Of a DNA stretch of 64,000 bases, positions 45,341 through 57,699 are shown piece after piece. This DNA is from Narthecium ossifragum (Eukaryota > Streptophyta > Magnoliopsida > Dioscoreales > Nartheciaceae). The position numbers and the translations under genes were made by a program. The notes under the pieces are model-generated. The model ran no database searches. It was not told where the DNA came from and was given only the letters and a program-made list of their open reading frames with translations. The stretch spans positions 5,352,130 to 5,416,129 of the forward strand of contig OY986966.1 of assembly GCA_963920575.1 (NCBI GenBank), read 5' to 3'. Each line of letters opens with the position of its first letter. Position 1 is the first letter of the stretch.

Positions 45341-47982
45341 TCATTCCAGAGAGGAACCAGTGTTGTGTCGCGACGACATCTGACTCCGTCTCGAATTCGA
45401 GCCCCATTCGATCGCCTCTGCAACAGCACGCTGGCGTTCGAAATCGCTTCCATAATGGTTTCCCAGTACGATCTCTTCCCCTTGTGGGGAGCGGTGAGGT
45501 GAAGAGTGAGCTGAGCTCCCTTCACTAGCTTCAGCAGCAGCATCTTCTAAAAGGAAGCTCAAAGCCAGAACAACATCAGCCGTCATCGGACGCACCGATG
45601 CCTCCTCTTGCAGACACATTGCAGCCACTGCTACTGCTTGATTCAGTCCTCTTTCCGGGTAATCTCCTTCAAGGAATGGATCTACAAGCTCTGGGAACCT
45701 CTTCTGATCTCTGAACAATGGCTGTGCCTGCAAGCATTGTATCAAAGGTAGATTTAAACTCTAATGCTACTCAGCTGATGACAATGGATGAGCTTATTAT
45801 GACTATTGAGTCCAAGCAAAGGTTAGAACTCTCGATTGTCCCAAAAGCTTAAACTGATTAAAAGAGGTGATGTCTTACCCAAATGACCAGATTCTGCTCA
45901 TCATTTGGTCTCGAAGTGTCGATGGCTCTTTTGCCTGTGATTAGCTCCAACATTACTACGCCGAAGCTGTAGACATCAGACTTCACTGTTAGCTGACCAG
46001 TTCTTGCATACTCTGGTGCACAGTAGCCATAAGTTCCCATCACCCTGGAAGAAGTAGACTCGGTCTCTCCATGCGGGCTGAGCTTTGCAAGGCCAAAATC
46101 GGAGAGTTTCGGATTGAAATCTTCGTCGAGTAATATGTTCGACGATTTGAGATCCCGGAAGATAACCGGCGGGTTGGCCCTGTCATGCAGATACTCTAGA
46201 CCGTTTGCAGCACCAAATGCGATCTTCATTCTGGTGTACCAACTGAGAGGTTTCTTATCAGGAGAGAGACCTGCAAAAACCAATGTTAAAAGGACACTCA
46301 AGATGACAAAGTTGACAAAGCCAGATAATTTCTGCATATCAGGAGATGGGAGGGGATGGTTTTGCAGGTAGATGCTTCATGGGTGCCTGACACAAATCAA
46401 GTAGCGGCGATTGGCATGGTAGAGATCAAAGACAGAGACGGTCTGGGTCATGGGAAGACCCGTTGATGTTGGATCGTGTATTAAGGCGGAACTACATGCA
46501 ATCTTTTATGGGATTACTTAGGCTAGGGAGAGGGGCTATGTGGAGTTGGTGGAATCTGATTCAAAAACGGCAATTGACATGTTGCAGAGCAGGATGTTTT
46601 GGACTCATCAGGTTGAGTCGATTTTGAAAGATATTTGAGAGGTGGGGATGCACTTCCATGTTCTTATTTTTATTTATATCTCCAGAGATCAAAATTGTAT
46701 AGCAGATGGGATAGCACGGTGGTGCCGTCGAGCTCAAGTGCCTCTTTATTGGGCCTTGGCGGATGGCATTACGTCGATAGACAGGTTCTTGTAGTTCTTG
46801 TTAGTCAATAGGCTCATCTAATTAAAAAAAAAAAAAAAGAAGGTAGATTGTTGCAATCATCCAATTATACTATGAATATATAAATTCACCTTCTTGGTTG
46901 GCTATATATCGTCTTAAGATTTGTATCAATACTGAGCATTATTGAAAGCTAGTGAGTGCAAAAGACTATCCATTTGTTATGAATTGTTCATACCGAGCAA
47001 ATGGTCTTCCAGAGAGCCCAAAGGCATGAGCTCATAAACCAGAAGTCTCTGATCTCCATCAGCACAATATCCAATGAGATTGACCAAATTCTTATGATGA
47101 AGTAGACACAACATGAGAACCTCAACAAGGAATTCTTTGTTCCCTTGCAATCCATTCCGGTCTAATTGTTTCACAGCAACAATCTGAACAAAAAAACCGG
47201 ATCAACTTTAGTACCCCCACATAGCACAGCAAACTCAGCAAAATCGACGTAAATTTTGAGTTGCATTCACCTGGCCAGTCTTTTCGAGCCGCCCCTTGTA
47301 GACTCTTCCGAACCCGCCTTCTCCAATTAGGCATTCTGGCCGGAAGTTGTTCGTAGCGGAAGCGAGCTCCCGGAAAGTAAAGGTTTCTGCAGCCATATTT
47401 CCATTGCCACTTTCTCTTTTAGCAGTTGTTGGTTCATTCGAGCTTTTCGCTGTGATTTCGCCTCTGCTTGCAGGATTTTCTACACAAGAAGAGATCAGAA
47501 GCATAAAATAACTCACCCCTGAAACTTTCTTATATCTGGAAAATTTGTTTGTCATAATCTCTGGATTTCTTACACCAAACAGCAATAAATTCACGTTACT
47601 TTTACTGATCATTCCAAAAGCTTTGTACCCAAATTCAGTAGATAAATCTCAGATGTTTTCCCAGTAAATAATTTCAACTTCACCAATTAACTCAAAAATT
47701 TAATTTGATTGGAAAGTGGTGAGTTCATGTATGTATATAGTTTAACAATTTCATATGCTAGAAAGAAATCAAAAAAAAAAAATTGGTCTATAAATGTGAA
47801 AAATATATAAGAAATTAGAAGTTGTAAACAAACTAGTAAAACTGCTTACGAGGGGCTTGTGATAGATCACTGCTCCTGCTGGAAGCCGCAACCGCCACCG
47901 GCGGCGGTGCAGACTGCATCTTTGTGCCATTTTTCTTAGATGCCTTCTTCCCGTCCGACGAGAAACACGAAAAGCAACTCAT
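45341..47982 (-). CDS. RLCK-VII / PBL-type receptor-like cytoplasmic kinase
   Basis: Five exons (47850-47982, 47271-47479, 46994-47183, 45879-46270, 45341-45727) join in frame to 436 residues. The N-terminus [17 protein letters not shown] has paired Cys typical of palmitoylated PBL kinases, so plasma-membrane attachment is likely. The kinase domain runs from [13 protein letters not shown]: glycine loop [19 protein letters not shown] lysine, catalytic [16 protein letters not shown] (an RD kinase), DFGLAKL, activation segment [19 protein letters not shown] and [19 protein letters not shown]. The Ser-rich tail is typical of the subgroup. Such kinases relay signals from surface receptors in immunity and growth; the particular PBL cannot be told. 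The intron 46271-46993 carries a LINE remnant. A frame upstream (MSLRS...) reads into the leader and was not chosen. Confidence 0.92.
46355..46840 (+). mobile_element. LINE 3' remnant (RNase H) with poly(A), in a kinase intron
   Basis: On the plus strand, opposite to the kinase gene, decayed frames read [18 protein letters not shown], then [20 protein letters not shown] and [15 protein letters not shown], the pattern of the RNase H domain at the end of plant L1-type LINEs. It finishes with a run of about 14 A at 46825-46839. Stops and frame changes show decay. AGGTAGAT occurs on both sides and may be a short target duplication, but the left edge is unclear. Confidence 0.7.
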
Positions 47983-48884
47983 TGTGGAAGAAACCACTAT
48001 ATATATATACACACTTCTTAAACTCAATTCTCTGGAAAACTATGGTTTTCCAATTAAGGAATCATCTAAAACTTGTTGCAAAGGAAACAACAATGGAATT
48101 ATGTTTGCAGCTCCGGCATTCATTCGAACGTCCAATATCTCTGCATGGATTGCATGAATTCACCAAACCCACGTTAAAGAACAGCTAAACACGAGAACCC
48201 ACATTGAGAATTTCCTCATAAGCGTCAGAAATTGGTACATTATATAAGAACACATCAAATGATCCGAAGAGGATTGGAATAACTCATAGAAGATGGTTCC
48301 TTTTGACTCAGAGAGGCGAATGGAAGACGTTTGTGTTGGTTTAAAGGCTCAAAGCTAATCCAGGAAAGATGGGAGGGGAGGGATTTGCGGACTTGTTTCA
48401 TGGCGGGTTTTGTGGATCCGATTTTGGTGCCAATAAATCACTACCATATGTTTCAACGTAAATGGAGCTTTGACATCCTATAACCCGACCCGGATCCGAC
48501 CCGTTTGCCTAAACATCTCAGTGGTCCTTTTGGAAAACTCTTGTTATCATTGCCATTAGTGGGGGGTGTAAAGAATAGATGTGATGGATTTTAATGATGG
48601 TTTAGAGTTTGGCGATGGTGACTACTGACTGATTAAAGGAAAAAGAAACCAACAATGGAGGTCAGGAAAATATATGCATGACCTAAAACTCTCATCAAGT
48701 GAGTTACCTTTTTTTACATTATTTGGATGCAGGACTAGCTACCAACTAAAGACTTTTGGAAGAACTTAACTAAACTTCAATGTATGACTACTACGTTAAA
48801 CATCAAACATTCAATGGGAAAGGCAAGTGTGGCCAATACTACTATCATATCAGACTATAGTATACTTAAATGAAGCTCCCTTTC
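47983..48884. other. Upstream region of the RLCK gene
   Basis: Non-coding. A TATATATATA run at 47998-48008 lies just upstream of the start codon. No gene was seen. Confidence 0.4.
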
Positions 48885-49630
48885 CAGGCCCGGCCCAATG
48901 CAAACTGGGGCCCCAAGTGAAAACATCAACCGGGGCCCTCACAAAATTAATGTTAAATAAAATAAAATAATTATTATGTTTATTTTTTTAAAAAATATTC
49001 TAAATTATTAATGAAGTTTTATATTTTTTATATTATACCATAAACTGGAGTAACAATTTGTCAAGTTTCAAAAAGAACAACCGAATAAGAACGTGAAATC
49101 AAAAGATAACGGGAAGATAGATGGGCATGCATGTATTGAGTATAGAAAATAGGTTCAAGACATAATAGAGATGGAGAGATCGAAACATATATTTTGAGGA
49201 TAAGTAAGACGGTAAAAAGATTGAGTATAAAATTAATAGAAAAGTAAAAAGATGACAAAATAGGCTAAATGATCAAATGGCTCTAAACTTGTTACAAATC
49301 ACCATTTATTTCTTAATTTTTTTAGAACAGTGTTTAACATATGCGTTAAATTAGCTATTACCTTTTGAAACAATCAACATAAATCTTATGGGCCCCACTT
49401 TCTAATTTAGGGTTTGATAGCTATTAAGCATGCCTTAAATTTCATATTACCTTTTGTGGCATTAAATTTGGACGCCTTTTGTTTAACTTGAGAATGTTGT
49501 GTAGCAGATTAAACATGTTATTAAAGTTATAATTAATGTTTGAATTCATTCAATCCTTGCATTTGGGGCCCTCTTCTAACCCGGGGCTCTAGGCGACTGC
49601 CTAAGTGGCTTTATGGTTGGGCCGGCCCTG
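48885..49630. mobile_element. Non-autonomous hAT element with perfect 8-bp TSD
   Basis: The 746-bp element starts CAGGCCCGGCCCAATGC and ends with the complement of CAGGGCCGGCCCAACC, the familiar hAT terminus of plants. Flanks carry a perfect 8-bp duplication TCCCTTTC at 48877-48884 and 49631-49638, as expected for hAT. The interior is AT-rich, with secondary inverted words near each end (GGGGCCC; CCCCGG) and no transposase. Confidence 0.93.
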
Positions 49631-49837
49631 TCCCTTTCTTTAATCAGTTCAAGTTCCTGAGATAACTTGTGATTTAACATAATATCAGAGAAATCGAGAT
49701 ACATAGAAAGACTTATGAGTCATTTGTTGGAAATAAACGAACTAGGATTATTGCTTTTACTAAGATAGCAAGTAATCCTTTACAATCGGTTTTAACAAAA
49801 CAAACAAAGTTCACATACCGTTAATCCGAAAAATGAA

Positions 49838-50037
49838 NNNNNNNNNNNNNNNNNNNNNNNNNNNNNNNNNNNNNNNNNNNNNNNNNNNNNNNNNNNNNNN
49901 NNNNNNNNNNNNNNNNNNNNNNNNNNNNNNNNNNNNNNNNNNNNNNNNNNNNNNNNNNNNNNNNNNNNNNNNNNNNNNNNNNNNNNNNNNNNNNNNNNNN
50001 NNNNNNNNNNNNNNNNNNNNNNNNNNNNNNNNNNNNN
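49838..50037. other. Assembly gap, 200 N
   Basis: An unbroken run of 200 unknown bases, a round number typical of a scaffold placeholder. Real length is unknown. Sequence to the right (50038-50250) has repeated GCATCGACCGTG words of a GATC-rich repeat. Confidence 0.99.
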
Positions 50038-51472
50038 AAAAGCATCGACCGTGCCAACTCATGGTCGATTCTGACATCGACCGTGCGCCTTATTGATCAA
50101 GGTTGAAGATTGAAGGTCGATCGAAGCATCGACCATGAATGCATCATTTTCTTACAGAGGCTAATAGTGGATGTGTGAATCGGCCGTGAAATTTAAAGGC
50201 TGCATTTTGAGCTAGACGGCTGAAGCGGCCAGACGTAGAGTCAAAAATAGATTAGAACTGATCACATGCATCCCCCCTGGTTTGTGTAATGTTGGTGCGT
50301 TTCTATTGCTTTTAACGAGGCAACAACTGAGTTGTGACACACAAAATTCGGAGTTCCCATCCATCCTCCAGGCGTCAGCTGTCGAAATAGTTAGATAAAT
50401 ATGACGAGAAGAAAAATAAAATGTAAACAAGTAAATTAATAACACATACATTTATGCTCTCATGAGTGCCAATGCCATATGCAACTGGGAAAGGGGCATC
50501 CGACGCACATTCCAAAGGGTGATCGACTAGTACATGCACAGATCATGACATAAATTCATAACGACAAATATAAATGTCTATTGTTAATTGCAGCAGATGT
50601 ATTTAACAAATTACATATTTTTGAACACAAATACATGTTGTTTTTTTCCCTTTTTCTTTTATTTTTCATATAGCTTTGTCCGTCACTAACTCTTTTCTCT
50701 TCTCCGAAGGTCGTCCTTTGTGTCGCACTTGTACTGGAGCATTTATCCTCACTCCGGTATTGTCTTCATTGATGACTGGCGGCGTAGTATTAGAAACAAC
50801 ATGTCATGGAAATGTGCCACTGTCATACTTGCCAACTATTAATAATTTCTCTCTTATGCCCTTCAAACATAAGACGACCATGTTTTTCTTTTCTTCTGAA
50901 TCAATGGCTTCATCAACCATTTCACGAAATTCAACATACATCTCATCATAACGTAGGGCCTCGGGCGTACCTCTTGTGATGTCGTGTCCAACACTCAATT
51001 TAGTATGATGACATTTCATATCTTTCCTCCACCTATGTAAGATATAATGATCCGGTATCTTACTTATACAATTTTTCCTCATCACAACAACTGTATGTTG
51101 ACACAAGATACCATGGCACTCCCACAATCGACAAATACATCCGATAATGCAGTCATTTCGTTCCAATAACACATACTAATTTCTATTATTTTGATCGGGA
51201 CCATAGTTTATCATTTCACTGACAATATAACTTGATGTGCAACCATCATCGGAGACTATTTGTACATCATAGTACATAATTTTTCACCATTCATCTTGAA
51301 ACTCCTTAAATTTTACGCTCGTATATGGTTTTTGCAACTGTCTTTTAGATGCAAATAATATGTGGGATCACAAATTGAAAGGAGCTAAATCTGCTTGAGC
51401 CTCCTTTTCTACTCTGCTCCTCAAGGCATTATCATATTGCTCTACAAATTACTTAAAACTGGTCTTGGAATG

Positions 51473-53309
51473 TGTTCGACAATAAAATCGAGATATCGGG
51501 GGAACAAGATTTGTTAATTTTATTGTGATCAAAAGTTTGAATTATATGGTGGGATTTGCGGGAACAACACTCCTGAATTCTTAACATCATCACAAGCTGC
51601 AGATCCTCTTTTCCTTGGGAAACTACATACCGATGATGAGATTGGCAACCCATCAATTACAACCCAAAAGGGAAAACCCCTGATTAAGGATTCGGGCCTT
51701 AAAGTCCGTTACATCCAAAATGAAAAATAAGAAGGGGAAGAAGAAAGGAAATAGAAGGATCTTGGGTGAAGGCTTAGGCCTTCAACCCGCACCTTCGTTG
51801 TCGATGAAGAACCCTTGAATCTCTTGCTTTGGACTTTTTGTTTGATGGCATGATCTTCAAGGAAATAAGTTTCCTTCTTAGCGTCTTCAAGGAAATAAGT
51901 TTCCTTCTTCTCCAAGCCTCTTTCAAGCCTTTCCAAGCCTTCTTCAACCTTTCTTCCTTCACCCCTCCCTCTCTATTTATAGGTGAGGATTAGGAGTAGT
52001 TGATGGCTGATTTTTTGAAATGTAGTTAGGGATTTGATGGTTAAGAGGTTGAGATTTGGATGGTTAAGATCTTGGATGTTAGTAAGTTAGGATCTATTTG
52101 AATTCAAATTTGAACTTGATTTTGAATTTGAACTTCAAATTTTAGATATTTGTTCAAATTTCAAGTATTCGAACAAGTTGTAATTTTCCTTAACGCCCTT
52201 AGATAAGGGGTAAGTGTAAATTCCCAAAATACCCCTATTATTGATCATTTATATCTTTTGACCAAAATGCCCCTAGAAGGGTAGAAATGCTTTCACATAT
52301 TTTGGACCATTGTACCCCTGGAGGTTTAGAATGTCCAAAATACCCTCGACCCTCGTAACTTGTATAGGATGCCATCAAAGCTTTAAGAAGACTGATATGA
52401 GGATGAAATTACCAAAATACCCTTTTGGTACTTTGGTTGGTGTAGAGTTCATATATATTTTGGACAAGAATGCCTTTAAATGATACTTTAAAGGGTGGAA
52501 ACAATATTTGTCATGTATGTTTGTGACAAATGTGTATTTGGAACGAATGACCAAAATACCCCTGGGGCTAAATGACCAAAAATACCCTTTTTATATATCC
52601 TTGGTTTATGTAGGATGCCTTCAAAACCATTAACAACTAATTTAGAATGTTCTAGGTGGGTCAAGCCTATATTTAGCTAGAATGACCAAAATACCCCTAA
52701 AAGGCAAATTTTACCGAAATACCCTTTATGCTTTCGGTTTGTATAAAATGTTATAAAAACCATACAGGAATATTTCTCAGATATTGTAGGGATTCCTGAA
52801 CACCTATTTTGATCAAAATTCCCAAAATGCCCCATGACGGGGGAAAATACCAAAATGCCCCTGAATCCTTCTAACTTAAGTAGGATGTTATCCAGATCAT
52901 GTAACAGGCACGATGGGTTATAAGAGAGAGTCTAAGCATATATTTTGCTTAAATCCCAAAAATACCCTTGATGTGGTAAAATTACCAAAATACCCCTATA
53001 TCGACTTAGCTTTTGTGGGATGCCGTAAAAGCTATATAGGGTTATGATATGATATTTATAGAGTTCAGGCATGTATTTTGTCATGAATTCCTAAAATACC
53101 CTCGAGCGGGTAAAATTACCGGAACGCCCTTCATGCTTCTGGTTTGTGTAGGATACTTTCAAAACCATGAAGGATCACATATAGAGCAGTGTATGTGTGC
53201 TATTTGTGTGTTTGAACTTGTATGTCTGATAACATACATTCGAAGAATGTCTGAGGCGAGTAGGGATAAATACCCTCAAATTTGACCTTAGTCAAAATTA
53301 GTGTCTACA
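51473..53309. mobile_element. Solo LTR (family B) with 5-bp TSD, inside the FAR1 pseudogene
   Basis: 1837 bp from TGTTCGACAATAAAATC to TTAGTGTCTACA, flanked by a perfect 5-bp duplication GAATG (51468-51472 and 53310-53314). It interrupts the FAR1 frame exactly at the duplication. A TATTTATAG element at 51974 and the CTACA end suggest plus orientation, but this is unproven. The right two thirds are a degenerate tandem array. Confidence 0.9.
52150..53280. repeat. Degenerate about 135-bp tandem array within LTR family B
   Basis: The word CCAAAATACCCCT or variants occurs about 14 times, in pairs 18-78 nt apart. From 52549 on, the pairs recur every 125-148 bp (52549, 52684, 52832, 52965, 53090). 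Between pairs the phrases TTTGTGTAGGATGC and AAAACCAT recur. Confidence 0.75.
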
Positions 53310-53757
53310 GAATGTACGAAGCCATCAAAAAAAGAGTTTATGTTTTCAGTTCGTTGTGTGGTTGACATTCCCGCCCAAAATGTGTCCTTGATAAAAGCTA
53401 GGACCCATCTACTTCTCTCATCAAACATGTCAAATAACCATTTATGCTTTCCAAGACCAAACTGTGCAATCATATTTCTCCAATTATCCATAAAGGCTTC
53501 TCGAGTAAGGGATTCATAAACGGCTTGCTTCAAAACATTCTTAATAACTTTGTCATCTTTATGACCTCCAAGCTTCTTAGGCAATTTTTTAAAAAATATG
53601 CTATAGACACCACTGATGACGTGTAGTAGGCGGAAATATTGTTTACACGGTGTTCTACATAGCTCTATCTTGGTCCGTGATAATGCCTCCATGAGGTTTG
53701 TTATTCATGCAACAGAGCCAATTGTGAAAAGGCCAACACAATGTATCAGTGTCTTTA

Positions 53758-54690
53758 TGGGACTCCGACCCAGAAAACCCATACAGGTCGGGACGTGAGG
53801 GACCTAAACCTATTGAATCATCTCTGGCGCATTTATATAACAATTTTCACAACTAATTTGAAGAATTCTATCAGAGGGGCAACATAGTAATTTCTAATAA
53901 ACTACTATCTATAATAGTTCCATATTAACATCAGAGTAAACATGATTACATAATTTATAAAAACCTCATAATTATATAATTTATATCCACGAATACAGAT
54001 TCATAAACATCTAATTCTCGAAGAGGAAAAATTATATATTTAATACATCTATCAAAAGTAATCTATAACAAAAGAAACTGTTGAAACCGCCAACACCTCA
54101 GGATCCTCGAGCGCCTCCTAAAGTCATTGCGCCACCAAAAGCCTGTCCAGCTGATACTACGGAAGAAGAAGAACTGACGTCTGCACCTACAAACACAGCC
54201 TGGGTAAGAGTGAGCAACAAAGCTCAGTAAGGGCCTACTCTACGTCGCACAAAAAGAAAAGGGAACTACAAAGTCCCGGGACTTCATCTCATCTCTACGT
54301 TCATCGCCTACCCTATGATATGCGCTCGATGACCTCCACTGTTAACAGTTGTCCCTCTCTCTATAACCAAGCACTCCAGCGCTGAACAACAGGACGTAGG
54401 AACCAAAGTGGCACGTAACTTCCCCTAAAACAGATACTGAGACTGGAATCCTGGGTGACCTTTACACCTCAATCAGAATAATTATGGCCAGCTAGAAACC
54501 AACCTCAAAAATACAATATTTCAATCCAATACAATCACGCCCTAAACCTTGCTACCCATCCTCGGTTCTAGAGCTAGATCCGAGCTGCCCGAGCCCTCGG
54601 ATCGATGATTAACCCATCGCTCCGTCTAACATGAAATGCCTCTAATGCATACAGTGTATAAACCTATAAAAACATCTAACCTAGATGTGA
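53758..54690 (-). mobile_element. Outer LTR, left part (relative of family A), interrupted by copy 3
   Basis: Starts about TGGGACTCCGACCCAG, parallel to the family A start TGTCGCGCCCCGACCC, and shares the later landmark near 54170 (GAAGAAGAACTGACGTCTGC) found in copy 1 at 544 (GAAGAAGAACTGACGGCTAC). It is a divergent subfamily in the orientation of copy 1. It replaces the upstream half of the FAR1 pseudogene. Confidence 0.6.
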
Positions 54691-56962
54691 TGTGAGGACC
54701 TGTCCCTCTTCTCATGTGGCTCGTCGTGAACCGCAAGAGCAATTTGATAAATTGCGCCTTGTCGGCTTCTTTCACACTCGCGTGTGCACACACTGACCAT
54801 GTTTGTGGTAATGTTTGGCTAGAATGGTTAGTAGGACCCGGGATCGAAAGATCCGGGCTTGGGCTTAAGTTTTAGCCCAAGTCCAGCTTCCTGCGAAAGA
54901 GGGATCGATCCTTCCTTACTAGAAGGATCGATCGTTCACTGCCAGGAAGATGGATCGTTGAGAAGGATCGATCGGTCTCTTGGGACGGATCGATCGGACT
55001 CGGAGAAGGATCGATCGGTCTCTTGGGCTGGATCGATTGTTCTCTTGGCTGGATCGATCGTTCTCTTGGCTGGATTGATCGGTCTCCTTGGACGGATCAA
55101 TGCTGCTAAGTCGGTTCGTTTGCCTATAAAATAGACGAAACCTTCTTCCTTGAATATCTTTGGAAAACCGAGTTCTTGAGCTGAGAATTCCTGGATTTCG
55201 AAGAGGTTGTGGACGATCCAAGGATTGAAACTGCTCTTGCTTAGGTAGGGATCCTACCTACTTTTATTTCGGGTTTTTGGAGGTTTTCCGGTTGTCTGTG
55301 TTTCTTTTGATTAGATCTTGTTGTATACATGTTAGATTGTAGTTTTCCACTGGTTTTGGACTCGTGATCCTTCGTACTACTAGATTTCAAGGTTTTGTGG
55401 GATTTGGTGGAGTTTTTCGACGGTATTTCTCACCGTCGGCTTACCGGAGAACCCAACGCGATCGATCCGTCTGTGAGATGGATCGATCCCTCCTTGTTGG
55501 TCATGCTGACCCGAGCAGGATCGATCGGTCTCGGGTGAGGACGATCGATCTCAGTGCCTTGGGTAGCATGGGACATTCCCTATCGCGAGTCGGATCGATC
55601 ATCCTGGGAGGATGGATCGATCGGACTCGGCGCGATATGGAGAGTTTGCTCTCTGTCATTAGAGGGATCGTTCCTCCCTTGAGGGAGGGATCGATCCGTC
55701 TACGACAGAGAGAGAAATTCCCTTTTTATTTTGCCCGCGGGGCTTTGTATGACGGTTTTCTTTACTGTCTTAATACCTGGTACATATGTTTAAGCATGTT
55801 AGCTCTATAATAGGGCAGTGGTGAACCGAGGGAGTGATGACTCCCGGGGTGTTTAGAATAAACGGGCGGGTAGCCCTACAGCTTTTCTTAACCTTGCATA
55901 CCAGCGTGCGTCGAGGGCTTTATCTGTGTTATTTGTGAGCTGTTGTTTGCGGGGCTGCTTCCCGATGCAGGTGTTGTGATGGATTGCTGGCAGTTGGTGG
56001 TAGTACCACTGCAGCAGCTCCTAGGCCTTATTTTACTTGTTCACCACCCCGGGCCGGCAGGGTGCCGTGCCCAGACCTTGTTATTTATACATTACATACT
56101 GTTGTATGCTTACATGTATTATCCTGCGCATGTTCATATCATGCATTGTGTTGTGCATTAGTTGCATCTGTGTAGGGCGTTGCCGATCCGGGGCTTTCGG
56201 GTAGCCCGGATCTAGCTCTAGGACCGTTGCGGGTAGCTTGGTACAGGACTCGATTTGTAGTATTCAGTCGTTTTCGATAATAGGGTTAGTTTGACCTGAA
56301 TACATGTTGTTTGAGGTTTAGAGGTTGTGTCGTCTCCTAAGTCGTATCCGAAGTGTAGCCGGAGTCCGGTGTCCTTAAACTCTTGGGAGGAGGAGTGCCT
56401 GCCCAGCGGTGTCCTGGCCCGCCAAACAGTGTTCTGTGTCATGTTGAGAGTATGTAGTGTTTTGGGCCTACATTCACGGACTTCCGGTAGGGTTATGGGA
56501 CCCTTGTATACACCTAGGATAGGCTTGAGGGACGACACTGTTGTGTTTCCTCCCTTGTGAGTGTCGTAGTGTAGTGTCACTGCTGAACTTAGTGCTCACT
56601 CCTACCCGGGCTGCGTTTTGCAAGTGCTGGCGCTAGCTCTTCTTCGGTCGCCCCTACCGGGCCGGTGTTTGGTGACGTGGCGGCGTCTGGCGGTGCTTGA
56701 GTAGCGGCGATCTATGTTTTTACCCTTTTGTTATAGATAGTCTCCTACGGGAGTGATAAATGTATAATTTCCCTGTTTTGAGTACATATATCTATTCTAG
56801 TTCAGTCTTTGGGTTTGTAATATTTGTATAATACAGGATGATTATGAATTGTTAGGGTAACCACTACGATTAGAGAGAAACCTCACCAAAATTTTCGCAG
56901 TAGGTTAGGTTCCGCTTCGCGTCGCCCGACCCGGTTGGGCCTACGCGGGTCGGGGCGCGACA
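54691..56962 (+). mobile_element. Solo LTR of family A (copy 3), nested in another LTR
   Basis: 2272 bp from TGTGAGGACCTGTCCCTC to GGGTCGGGGCGCGACA, opposite in orientation to copies 1 and 2. Flanks are TGTGA (54686-54690) and TGTCA (56963-56967), a 5-bp duplication with one mismatch. It has many GATCGATC motifs (54900-55100 and 55440-55710). Confidence 0.88.
55125..55132 (+). promoter_or_regulatory. Candidate TATA box of LTR copy 3
   Basis: CCTATAAAATAGACG lies 435 bp into the LTR, directly after the first GATCGATC cluster, in the expected place for the U3/R boundary of a retrotransposon promoter. Confidence 0.5.
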
Positions 56963-57690
56963 TGTCACTATATGCCACATCATCATATGAGTTCATCAAG
57001 TTAAGCTACAGTATTATAAAGAATCTAACCTGATTCTTAAGCAACAATCGGCAACGCCGTTATACAATAGTCTTCAGTACACTCCGACACCCGACAAGCT
57101 AAGGTTTCACAGTTATCCCGTAGATTTCTGATCTACAAATACAGTGATAGGATTACCAACCACATAACCAAACAATCAACCATTTAAGCAACAATTCAAT
57201 TATTCTACCCTATCGCCCCCGGCGCATGCTGGCAATCAGTTGGGCTATAATTAAAGCAGTAGGGCATACATTTGGCTCATTTATTCTACACATTCTCTGG
57301 AGTCATTACTCTCCCTGTTAACCACAAATGCATATTAAAGGGTCCGACCCCACATACGGGTCTAAGACCTATAAGGCTATGTACAAGTGGTTAGAAAAGC
57401 AAATAAAGCAAACACAAACTATTAAATGCATGCTTAAAATGAAAATGCTTGAAATCGAAAAATCTCAGTAAACCAATCCATTATACGAGTCGTTGCAAAA
57501 TTAGAAGATGATATCATCAAAATCCAAATTTAAATATCATACTAATCATTGGGAAATACATATGAGAAATCTGGGTTGAAAGGAAACCAAAATCGTTGAA
57601 ATCGGAATCAATTTTAGCAATCAGCATATAAGAGATCACTCTTCTATACAAGAAGATCAATCTTCCCTAAAACTCCGCTTTGACACAGTT
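56963..57690 (-). mobile_element. Outer LTR, right part (tentative)
   Basis: Non-coding, AT-rich sequence following copy 3. Since copy 3 has near-matching flanks, this should continue the outer LTR that starts at 53758. Its end was not found; the limit is placed where composition changes sharply to GC-rich. Confidence 0.4.
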
Positions 57691-57699
57691 CTCCTTGTC

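Larger units (their letters stand above)
50650..53843 (-). pseudogene. FAR1/FRS-type MULE transposase pseudogene, split by LTR insertions
   Basis: Minus-strand blocks in order: 53700-53757 (CWPFHNWLCCMNNKPHGG, IITDQDRAM, from the second catalytic Asp region), 53310-53650 (LGKHKWLFDMFDERSRWVLA, AGMSTTQRTENINSFFDGFV), then after a 1.8-kb LTR, 51180-51472 (FVEQYDNALRSRVEKEAQAD), 50804-51172 (CRLWECHGILCQHTVVVMRK SWIM region) and 50650-50800 (RHKGRPSEKRKE tail). It resembles the MULE-2 transposase but is a separate copy. The N-terminal FAR1 domain is missing, with LTR sequence beginning at about 53758. Several frames are broken. The only visible candidate for an element terminus is the GC-rich array at 57700-58220. 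Confidence 0.8.

Noticed and set aside
49811..50096. Open frames spanning the N run
   Set aside because: Artefacts of unknown bases.
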